A DNA stretch of 64,000 bases from Mantamonas sphyraenae (taxonomy: Eukaryota > CRuMs > Mantamonadidae): contig JAPMXV010000007.1 in assembly GCA_026936335.1 (NCBI GenBank), positions 124,001-188,000 of the forward strand. The letters run 5' to 3'. Below are positions 52,727 to 63,300 of this stretch, piece by piece (the stretch's first letter is position 1; every line of letters begins with the position of its first letter). Below the pieces are notes generated by a model. It searched no databases, had not been told where the DNA came from, and was given only the letters and a program-made list of their open reading frames with translations. A program made the translations under genes and the position numbers.

Positions 52727-55700
52727 TCATGCCATGACCAGCATCGAGGCCAACACACACAGCACCGCCAGAGCCAGAGCAGAGAGATGACCCGTGCTGC
52801 TGGCGTCACTGGCCACAGTGGTGGCCTTGGGCGTGGGCGTAGGTGTGGGCGTGGGGCTGGCCGTTGGCGTGGGGGTTGCGTTGGGCGTGGGTGTGGGCGT
52901 TGCGTTGGGGTTGTACACACTGCAGTCGTCGCCGGTGTAGCCTGTGTTGCAGCTGCAAGAGCCGTCACCATTGCACGTGCCGTGTCCGTTGCAATTGCCT
53001 CCACCCAGGCACGAGCTGGACGTCTGAGCGTCGGTCTCCTGCACCGAGTTGGACACGAAAAAGTCGGTAAAGTGACGGGTGAGGCCGCAGACCTGCGAAC
53101 CATCGGCACTCTCGGTGATGTTGGAGGCGCAGACCACCTTGCGTGCCTCCTCCTTGTAGTAGGCGAAGCACAGCGAGGCGTAGTTGCCCATCAGGTTCTG
53201 CGGGATGAGATCCTTGTCCACACACAGCTTGGTCGGCTGCGGGAAGGGCTCGCTCACGTTGTTGGCATCCACCTCCAACACACTGCTAAAGATGTTGTTG
53301 GTCACACCACCCGTCCACTCGGCCGGTCGCGTGTAGTTCTCGTAGCGAGAGCGCGGTGCACCCTGGATGCGCACGGCGACGGCGTTGCCATCCTTGCCGC
53401 GCACAGCACCAGCCGGGATGGTGATCACACCCAGCTCCGTGCCGTCGCTGCCCACAATGGCAGGCGTCTGCTCGAGGAGCAGCGACACGGTGACACGCAC
53501 GGGCACCAACTGGCGACGGAACGGCGGGGTCGGGCACGTGCGGTTGCCGATGCCTCCCTGGCAGGAGCCGTCCCAGCAGCGCATCGCGTTGGTGCCTGCA
53601 CACAAACACTGCGTCTCGTCGCTCACACAGCGTCCGTCGTCACACTCGACCTTGCCCAGGCCGCAGCTGTCCGACGGCGGGCATGCCTCGCGGCACACCG
53701 AGTCGTCGCACAGGCGCTGGTTGCCCGGACACGTGGGTGCGGCGCCACAGACTGTGGTGCCGGACACACACGTTCCATCGGGACACTTCTTGGGCGTGGT
53801 CTTGGGGCAACGCTTGATGGGGTCGCAGGCGTCAAAGGTGGACGCACAGCTGCCGTCGGGGCACACCACTTCGCCCGTGGCACAGCTGCTAAACGCTCCC
53901 ACTTGGTCGTAGCACAACTTCTGGGAGGCGCGGCACTGGCCGTCGGCACACAGGAACGGGGTTGTGGGATCCGTGCAGGCTGCGGTCTTTGCGCAATCTG
54001 CAGGAGTCTCCACACACTCGCCCAACGGGCAGCGCACAGGCATCTGGTCGGGACAGCGTTGGGCTGCAGCCGCACACGTTGTGGCGTCGCCACAGGTGCC
54101 GTCCACGCAGCGCTTCTGGCCAGACGGGCACGTGGCAAGCGGGCGGCAATCGGTCTCTGTTGCGGCGCAGGAAAAGTCGGCACACTTGACAGGCTTTGTG
54201 GCGGGACACACAGTGGTGGCCACACACTCGCCACGCTTCTGGCACGACCCATCGGGGCAGCGCTGCGGGGTGCCGATGGGGCATCCGTTGACGGTGCGAC
54301 ACGTGCTGCGATCCTGCACACAGGCACCATCGGCACACTTGCTCTGGCCCGAGGGGCAGCCCGTCAGTGCGCTGCAGTTGGCTTCGCTTCCGGCACACTG
54401 GCCATCGGGGCAGCGGAAAGGCATGGTGGCGGGGCAACCCGTGGTCGACGGGCAACTGGCCTGGGTGGCCACACACGAGCGGTCCCAGCAGCGGTACGGC
54501 GTGGCCACAGGGCAGCCGTTGGGGGCCTCGTCCACAGGCTGGGCGGGACATTGGGCCTGGGATTGGACGCAGGAGCCACGGGAGCAGCGCACGGGTGCGT
54601 TGCTGGGGCATCCGTTGCCTGCCAGACACTCGGCCTGAGTGGGCGCACACTTGCCGTTGTTGCACATGACCCAATCCAGGGGGCAGTTGTTGCCCGGCGG
54701 GCATTCGCCCTGGTTGGCGCGGCACTGGCCGTTGGCACAGCGCGTGGGCTTATCCGTGGGGCAGGGAAGCACCACCGAACACTCGTCCGCCGCAGCCACA
54801 CAATCACCATTGGCACACAGCACAGGTCGGTTCACATCCGTGCACAGCGTGCGGTTGATGCGACTGCGCGGGCAGTTGGCAATCGAGGCTGCGCAGAAGC
54901 CGTCCTCGCAGCGAATGGGCGCCGATGCCGGGCACACCGCCGCGGGGCAATCCTGGGCGCGGCTCACACACGAATGGTTGGCACAGCGGAAGGGGGTGGC
55001 CAGCGGGCAGCCGTTGGCCTGCGTGGAGCCACATTCGGCGCGGCACACGCCATCGGCACAACGGGTGGTGCCTGCGGCCGTGCAGGTCGGGGCCTGGGTG
55101 CACGTGGCCTCACACAGACCGTTCCAGCAACGCGACGTGCCGGGCAGGCAGCCGTCGCTGAGTTTAGCGCAGCGGCTGGCGTCGACGGCACAGCTGCTGT
55201 CGGGGCAGCGGAACGGCTGCTTGAACGGACAGGGCACCTCGGGACACGGGGTGCCGGCGGCGTAGCAGCGGCGGTCGGGGCAGCGTTGGGGCTTGTGTGC
55301 AGGGCAAACGTTGTCGCCGGCCACACACTCGGTCACATTGGCCACGCAGCGCTGGTTGGGACAACGGATGGGCGTGGCAACGGGACAGGCCGGAAGATCT
55401 TGGCAGGCGGCCGGACCGCTCACACAGCTGCCGTCGGTGGGGCAAAGGTACGGCGTGGTGCCCTTGCACTCCACGGCCACACAGTCGCGGTTGGAACGCA
55501 CACAGGTGGAATCGGGACACTTGAACGGGGTGTCAGGCGGGCAGGACACAGGCGTGCCACACTGACCCTGGGCATCGGCACATGCACCCGACGGGCAGCG
55601 GCGCACGTTGTTGGGACAGGCTTGCGGGGCAGGGCAGGCGTCGGCGTTGAGGCGACAGCTCAGATCGCTGGCACACAAAAACGTGCGGCCGGGCTGATCG

Positions 55701-58700
55701 CACTTGACCACGGTGGCACACTCGCGCACAGTGCGAGCACACTCGCCCGTGGGGCAGGTCACGTTGGGACAGCGCTGGTACGGCGGGCACTGTGCCAGGC
55801 TCGCAGCACACTGGCCGTCCCAGCACTTGGTGCGGTCGGCCGGGCAGGCAGGGTTGCTGCCGCACAGGCCGTGGTTGGCCTTGCATGTGCCATCTGGACA
55901 GCGCACCTGGCCATTGGCTGCGTCGCACTGTGTGGCTGTAATGTCCGGGCACTGGGCCACGTCGGTCACACACGTGTGTCCATCCGCACACTTGACGGGT
56001 GCCGTCGACGGACACAGCTTGGTGGAGCACTCCTCAGGCTTGGTCACACAATGGCCGTCGCCACAGCGGTGCTGGCGCGACGGCGGGCAGGCCAGTGCGG
56101 CGTTGGCCGCACACTGAGCAGCGTCGGTCTTGCAACTCTGGTCGGGACACAGCACGGGTGCAGTGGCCGGGCATTGGATGTACTGGGGACACTGCGACGC
56201 GGCTGTGGCACACTCACCACGAGGGCAGCGCACAAGACCCACGGGACAGTCGCTGGGCGGCGCACACTTCTTGATGTCGTCCGTGCACGTGCCATCCTCG
56301 CACTTGACCGTCAGCGGGGCCACACAGATGGCCACGGTGCTGCACTGGTCGTACCCACTGGCACAGCTACCGTCTGGGCAGCGCACTTGTGCGTTGCCAC
56401 ACACCAGCGCCGCGGGGCACTTGTCCAGCGAGGTACGGCACGCGCCGTCCTGGCACTTGACTGTGCCCGACGGACACGACGTCAGCTGCGGGCAATCGCT
56501 GGCCTGGGCGCGGCATGAGCGGCCGTCGGGGCAGCGCACGGGTGTGGTGCCACCGCACACAATCAGAGCCTTGCACGAGGCTGCGTCGGGCGCACAGCTG
56601 CCATCGGGGCACGCCACGTTGCCTGAGGGGCAAGTGGTGGGCGTGGGGCATTGCTGCAGATCGGCCACACACTTTTGGTCGGCGGTGGGGCAGCGCAGAG
56701 GCGTGGCGGCGGGGCATGCCTCGGCCACGCGGCATTCGTTGAAGAAACGGCCGCAGGTGAAGCCATCGGGGCACAGGACGTTGCCCGGCGGACAGCGCAC
56801 ACTCGTGGGACACTCAGAGAGGGTGCGTCGGCACGTCTTGGCGTCTTCACACACCACCATGTCAGGAGGACAGAGGGCGCTGGCGTTGAACTTGGGACAG
56901 GCAGACGAGTCGACGGCGCACTGGGGCGGGATCGACGCACAGCGGAACGGGCTTGTGGGCGGGCACTGGCACTCGGCGTGGGTGCCTGCACACTGGTTGT
57001 CCCAGCAGCGCACAGGAGCAGTGGCCGGGCAGGCGCCGTTGGCCAGGCACATGGAGCTGTTGGTGACACAGGTGCCGGACGGGCAACGCACGGGGTTGCT
57101 CGGCGGGCAGCCGCACTGCTCCGGTGAATCCACACACTTGGTGGTGCCGAAGCATTGGACCTTGCCCGGAGGACAAATGGCGCCGCAGAACGAACTGTTC
57201 TGTGCGCAGCGGCCTGTGTCGGCACACTTGTGGGGTGCGTTGGGCGGGCACGGGCACAGATCAAACGAGGAGCGGCAGGACGAGTCCCAGCACTGGGCGG
57301 GAGTCGTGCCTCCGCATGCACTCGTGCACTCGGCCTGCGTGGTTGCACAGCGCTTTGTGTCTGCACACTGCACCTTGTCTGGCGGACACGGGCAGTTCTG
57401 AAAGTCGTCCTGGCACGAGGAGTCCCAGCACAACACGCGCGGAGGCGCACACGAGTTCTGGTCCTGGCAATCGGCCGTGTTGTTGGCACACAGGCCATTG
57501 GGGCACTTGGACAGACCCAGCGGACACGGGCACTCGCCGTAGTTGTTTGCACACGAGCCGTCGCTCTGGCAGCGCACCTTGTCCGCGGGACACGTCGTCG
57601 TGCCACACGACTGCTGCGTGCCGGGCACGCAGAAACCGCGCAGGAACAGGCTGCCATCCACACGCGTGCCGTTGCTCAAGCACTTGCCATCGCCAGGCGG
57701 ACACGGGCAGTACGCCACGCCAGGCACACATGTCGACGCCGGGTCGTTGCATCGGTACGGATCCGAGGCAGGGCAGCCGTTGTTGCCGCCGCCCGTGTTG
57801 CTGCACTGCGTCTGGCTGCTCAAACATTTGTTGATCGACGCGCAGAAGAAGCCAGGGCACGCGTCAGGCGGGCAGTTGGCAAGCTGGTCCTTGCACAGAG
57901 GCGGTTGGCCGTTCATGGCCGCTCGGCACGTCACAGGCAGGTGGGACAGCGTACCTTGGCCACATGTGGGGGTCGTCGTGCCACCACCGCCTCCGCCGGT
58001 GCCGGGGTTGTTGTTGTTCATGCACGCTGTCGAGTTCTCCACGCACATGTTGGTGCTGTTGCACCAGTAGCCCGGGCATGCGTCCATGGGGCACGCCTGC
58101 AGGCGATCGCGGCACACTGGTGGCTTGCCGTCCATGGCGTGCTTGCAAGTAAAGGGAACGCCAGCGAGGGCTCCCTGACCACACTGTGCGGTCTGGCCAC
58201 CTCCGCCACCGCCACCACCCGAGTTGGGACACAGAGTCGAGTTCTTCACGCACATATTGGTGCTGTTGCACCAGTAGCCCGGGCATGCGTCCATGGGGCA
58301 CGCTTCCAAACGATCGCGGCACACGGGCTGCATGCCGTTCATGGCGTGCTTGCAAGTAAAGGGAACACCAGCGAGGGCACCCTGACCACACTGTGCGGTC
58401 TGGCCACCGCCGCCACCGCCGCCGCCACCTCCGTTGTGCATGCACACGGTCGAATTCTCCACGCACATGTTGGTGCTGTTGCACCAGTAGCCTGGGCATG
58501 CGTCCATGGGGCACGCCTGCAGGCGATCGCGGCACACGGGCTGCGAGCCGTTCATGCCACCCTTGCATGTGAATGGAGTAGCAGCCAAGGCACCTTGTCC
58601 ACACTGCGCCATGCCGCCTCCACCGCCGCCGGTGCCGGTGCACAACGATGCGTTCTGCACACACCTGTTCAAGGTGGCACACCAATACGCGGGACAAGCA

Positions 58701-60264
58701 CTCATGGGGCACGCCTCCAGACGGTCACGGCACACGGGTTGCGAGCCGTTTCCTCCATGCTGGCACGTAAACGGAACGCCCGCATACGCTCCCTGTCCAC
58801 ACTGTGGGGTCTGGCCTCCTCCACCACCTCCTCCGCCGCCACCGTTGTGCATGCACATGGTCGAGTTTTGCACGCACATGTTGGTGCTGTTGCACCAGTA
58901 GCCGGGGCACGCGCTCATGGGGCAGTTTTCCAGACGGTCCTTGCACACGGGCTGCGAGCCGTTCATGCCCCCCTTGCATGTGAACGGTGTGGATGCAAGT
59001 GCTCCATGTCCACATTGTGGGGTCTGCTGGCCGCCGCCACCACCGCCTCCCATGCACACGGTGGAGTTCTGCACACACTTGTTTGTGCTGTTGCACCAGT
59101 AGCCCGGGCACGCGCCCATAGGGCACGCCTCCAAGCGGTCACGACACACCGGTTGCGAGCTGTTTGTGCCATGCTGGCAAGTGAACGGGGTCGAGGCGAG
59201 AGCACCCTGACCGCATTGAGCCGTCTGCTGGCCTCCGCCGCCACCGCCACCACCACCGCCGGTGTTGTTGCATGCTTGCTTGTACGCGCACGTGTTCATA
59301 CCACCGCCGTTGTTGCACTGGAATGCCGTCGGACAGGCGCTGTAGGTGCAGTTGGACGCGGAGCCCACGCACTTGTCACCGCAGCGGAACGGCAGGCTAC
59401 CGGGACACAGACCGCACGATGCATTCGAGTTGCGGCACTCTCCCATCTTGCCTCCACCCATCACGTTCGATGTGCATGTGATGCCCTCGTTCGGGCACGT
59501 GTTGGCTGTGTGTGCCGTGCCGTTTTTCAAAACGTGTCAGTTTCTCTCCTTGTGAAACGCTTTTGCGAGGAACATTCTGGGCTCCCTTCCTCCGGAGGCT
59601 CCACTTGTCATGTGGCCTTCACAAGCCCCACGCGCACGCCTCCACATCCCCAGCAAGCAGAGTAGCACCCCTTGCCCCTCTCTTGCCGCGCATCAGGACA
59701 TTCCTTCCTTTCGCGCTCGTTTTTTCCTTCTGCAAACAAGCACAAAATATGCGAAACACGCTCGCGCCTCAACTTACGCCCCTTGCACTCAGAGAGTCGA
59801 TCAGCACACCTGTTGTTCGCACACAGCACCAAAGGACACTGTGCAGGCGCACACATAGTCGAGTTGGTCACGCACGACCCGTCTTTGCACCGAACTGGCG
59901 CATTGTCAGGGCACGAGCAGTGAGACGCGTCAAAACGACACCTTCCTGCGTTAGGGCCGTTGTTCGGGCACTCAATGCCCGGGCAGCTCTGCGCACGACC
60001 ATGTCAGTGTACGTTCGCTCCCAACCGTGTCCGCTCAACCTCCCCAAAAGTGCGCAAACACCTCGCTTCCATTTGTGTGCATCCGGATCAGGAAAAAACG
60101 CAGCAAAAACGCACCAGCAAGCCCGAGCACTCGGAAACAACGTTCACGCATCGGTTGTCTCCACATTGAAATCCACTGCATGGAGGCGGACCTTGCCCTT
60201 CAGCTTGCAAGGCCGCCGCACACATCACAAAAATCACAAGTGCAAACTTGTTCGCGAGCGACAT
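52727..60264 (-). CDS. Large cysteine-rich repeat surface protein, probably GPI-anchored
   Basis: Exons 60264-60115, 59988-59778 and 59505-52727 give 2,379 residues. A signal peptide (MSLANKFALVIFVMCAAALQ) is followed by CxxxxC-type modules. Seven long repeats come next (PFTC ... PVCRDRL ... ACPMDACPGYWCNSTNMCV, separated by poly-Gly). Dozens of short units of about 20 residues then follow, of the form CPxxxPVRCPDGSCVxxxxxC. Near the C terminus is a non-repetitive beta-rich domain with GVITIPAGAVRGKDG, which resembles a ZU5-type segment, then an EGF-like module (CNGHGTCNGDGSCSCNTGY) and a TPTP-rich stalk. The end, SSTGHLSALALAVLCVLASM, is a hydrophobic tail suited to GPI attachment. NST sites occur in most long repeats. 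I infer a cell-coat or adhesion protein. Both introns carry CTGACA before the acceptor. Confidence 0.85.
53560..57790 (-). repeat. Short CPxxxPVRCPDGSC repeats
   Basis: An uninterrupted series of diverged units of about 17-22 residues, each with three or four cysteines. The core is C-P-x-x-x-P-V/I-R/K-C-P/A-D-G-x-C followed by a short loop and a final Cys. Examples are CPATAPVRCWDNQC and CPSGTVKCQDGACRTSLDKC. Regular cysteine spacing suggests small disulphide-tied modules arranged as a rod. Confidence 0.85.
57800..59220 (-). repeat. Seven ~57-residue cysteine-rich repeats with poly-Gly linkers
   Basis: Seven tandem copies, about 190-205 nt apart. Each runs QCGQGALA, PFTC, PVCRDRL, ACPMxACPGYWCNSTN, CVxNSTxC, then six to ten Gly. 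Copies are much more alike at DNA level than the short repeats, so this array expanded more recently. The last copy (TCGQGTLSHLPVTC) is the most diverged. Confidence 0.88.
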
Positions 60265-60316
60265 GGAAGTTCGTGGTTGTTTTGTTTCGTCCATCGGGGC
60301 ACACCCACGCACCCAC

Positions 60317-63300
60317 TCACACTCCTCCTGCTCCATCCATCCCATCCCCGAGCACCGGCACGCTACCCAATCCCAACGGGTCATCGTCGTTGCTGCCTCC
60401 TGAAGCGCTGCCCTGTCCTCCGCTTCGTCGTTGCTGCTTGCCTCGCTTCTTGATCAGCATCGCTGTGTTTGCCACATCCCCCCCGGAACGGCCCGACGGC
60501 GTCGTCACAGTTACACTCACCTCCTCATTTCCGTTCCCTTGCCCACTCGATGGCGGCCTGGGCTTCGGCAACTCGCTCGCTTGCGCAACGGCTGTGCGTC
60601 GCGTCCGACGGCTCTTGCCCTTGCCCTTCTCCTTCTCATCCCTCCCTTTGCTGTCCTCTTCCAGGCTCAGCTCGCTCGCGTCTTCCGTCTTGGGCACAGG
60701 ACTGCGTGATTGACTGCGTCTGCTGAGTCCCAGGTCTTCCAACTCCATCTCACTCAGCCCTTCCAGCAGACCGTCGTCTACCCTTCGTGACCCAATCCCC
60801 TCCTTTGCCAGCTCTTCACCCATCAATCGGTGATCCTCAGACATACTTTGCTCCTCCTCCGACATTCGCGGCCCTTGCGATCTGCTCATAAGCATCGGTG
60901 TCGCAGACCCGCGCCTTCCGGCACCGCCTTCGCTGCTCCTTCTGCTCCCACTCGACGACGAGCGCATCATCTCAAAGCGAGAAATGCTTCCCCGCCCTCG
61001 CTTTGTCGTATCCGCCGTCGCCCCTCCCGTTGCCGTTCGCGGCAACTCGGGCGTCCAAACTTCAGACGACACCGAAGGGGACATGGCTTCCGGCGTCGAC
61101 ATGGTCGACATCAGCACAGGCTGCCCCTCAAAGTACCCGCTCTCCAGCCCGTCTGTTTCCACACTTTCCATCATCTCAGACGACACTGCAGATGCTCCGC
61201 TTCCCTCCACTTCCACCACACCCTTGCGTGTGCTGCTTCTCCTTCTCACGCTGCTTCTCCTCTGCGGCGACTTGCCGCCCCTTTCGGTGCCAGAGCGTGC
61301 TCCTTCGCTAGCTCCGCTGCTGCTGGCCTTGCTGCTCCCGCCTCGCTTCTCGCTGCTGCTTGCCTTGCGCACGCGTCTCTTGCCCTTCCGCCCCTCCGCC
61401 GTCTTAGGACGACGAGGCCCCTTGCGTGTGCTCTTCTTTCCCTTTTCCACCTCGTCCGCAGTCCCATGGCCCACACGAGACGCCTCCAAAACAACTTGCA
61501 GCTGCTCCGGCACATTCACCGACACGGCGCGAGCGTGGCGTCGACGCGGCGTGGCCCCACTGCTGCTGCTCTGCGGCGGCATCGCCGTCACGCTCAGCAC
61601 ACCGTTGCTCGAGCGACGCTTGCGTGAGCGCAGCGACTGTTCTTTGCTGTCCTCTTGCAGCTTGTTCATCTGCATCCTCTCAAACTGCAGCTGCGTTTTC
61701 AGGATTTCGTTCTCCACACGCAGCTTCTGCATCTTCTCTGCGTTCGCCTTGGCTCCTCCTGGCAGGCTCATCATCATCATGTTGGCCATACTGCTTCCTG
61801 CGGGCATAGGTTCCGCAAGCCGCACGCTCTTGCCACCTTCCACCCGCCTGCCCGACGATCCCAGCCCACTTGTGCCAAACCCGCTCAGCCCGCGCGACAG
61901 AGTCGTCTGTGACTTCAACGCAGGCCGCAGACTACCTGCAATCAGATCGTCCAGGTCGTCGTCGTCGCTGCTGTCGTCGTCGCTGCTATCCCTCTCTTCT
62001 CCATCACCGCCTTGGTCTCCCTTGTTGCGTTCCTCTGCCCGCTGTGCGTTCTTGATCGTCGACAGGTAGAACGACGCCTCTGCCACCTCCTCCAGTTCAG
62101 ACTGCATGCGTTGCAGGAACAGCTGGCTTGTGTCCATCCACGCCATTCCCGACCGTGTTTCCATCTGGTTCCACACACTGTTTGCATCTTTGTCCTTTCC
62201 CTTCCCGCCCACGCCACCGTTGCCACCTTCTGCCCCGCTTGGCATCTGACTGCGTCGTCGGCTGCTGCTGGACAGACTGTTGTTGTTCAGCGCATTGCCA
62301 ACGCCGCTCCCGCCGCTCATGCTCCCGCTTCCCGCACCACTGCTCGTGCCCGACGTGCTCTCGTCCTTGCGTCCCGGACGGCGTCGCAGCTCAGAGTACT
62401 CTCGCTCCACCTGCACGTTGGTCGCAAGCACCTTTTTCAACACCTGGCCGTGAAGCTTCATCGTCACCTTGCCGCTTTCGTCAAACAGGTCCTTCACATC
62501 GCCCAAGTCAGACTCCAGCAGCAACTCGTCGTCTACGTTCGACATGGCTTGGATGTAGTCTTCCAACTGTTCCAACTCGTGCTTGCCCAGCTCCGACAGA
62601 CGCTCCCGCTCAAAAACAAACGGGTAGCGTGTCACGCGACGTCGCTTCAGCTCACGCAGCAGCTCATGCTTCTCCAGCGCACACAGTTCCAGGTGCTTCG
62701 ACACAATGCGTGTTGTCCGGTCTCGTTCCGTTTGCGCACGCAGGATCCGTTTCATGCTGCCCATCAATTCCTCCTTCAACACCTCCAGCGATCGCAGCTG
62801 CTTCACAAGCTCCTTCTCGGTGTCCATCCGAGCCTTTTCGCTCATTTCGTCGCCGTCGCCCTTTGCTTCTCCATCTTGCGTCTCTCCAGCCTCCAACTGT
62901 CGCTGCAGCGTCTCCACACGCAGGTCGATCTCCTCGATGCTCTTCATCAGTTTCAGAACCTCCTCATTGTCCGGGATTGCCATGGTCAGGTTCTTTCGCA
63001 GCAACCCTTGCATTTCCAGTCGCTTGGGTTCCAGCTGCTTCAGGTTTTCCTGGATCAGCTTCAGTGGCAGATGCTCCGACCCACTCGACGCGCGCAGGGC
63101 CGCGTTCAGGTACGTGTTCACCTTGCGCCGCTCCACACTCATGTCAAAAAGCTCCTTCATCTTTTGCAGCGACCAATGCGACTCGTCAAACTGCTCCGTC
63201 AGCATGCGCTGCAACTGCCTTCGCAGAATGTCCTTGCGCTGGTCCAGGCCCTCCAGCTGCTGCTTCCACTTGAACCGCGTCTGCGAATACCCACTCCCGT

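Noticed and set aside
52787-56518. 1,243-residue plus-strand frame, and an 836-residue one at 57155-59665
   Set aside because: Both are antisense to the cysteine-rich repeats. Their own repeats only mirror the CPDGSC units, and they lack plausible domains.
53560-59220. CRISPR-like array
   Set aside because: The repeats are coding, diverged and in frame, without unique spacers of constant size.
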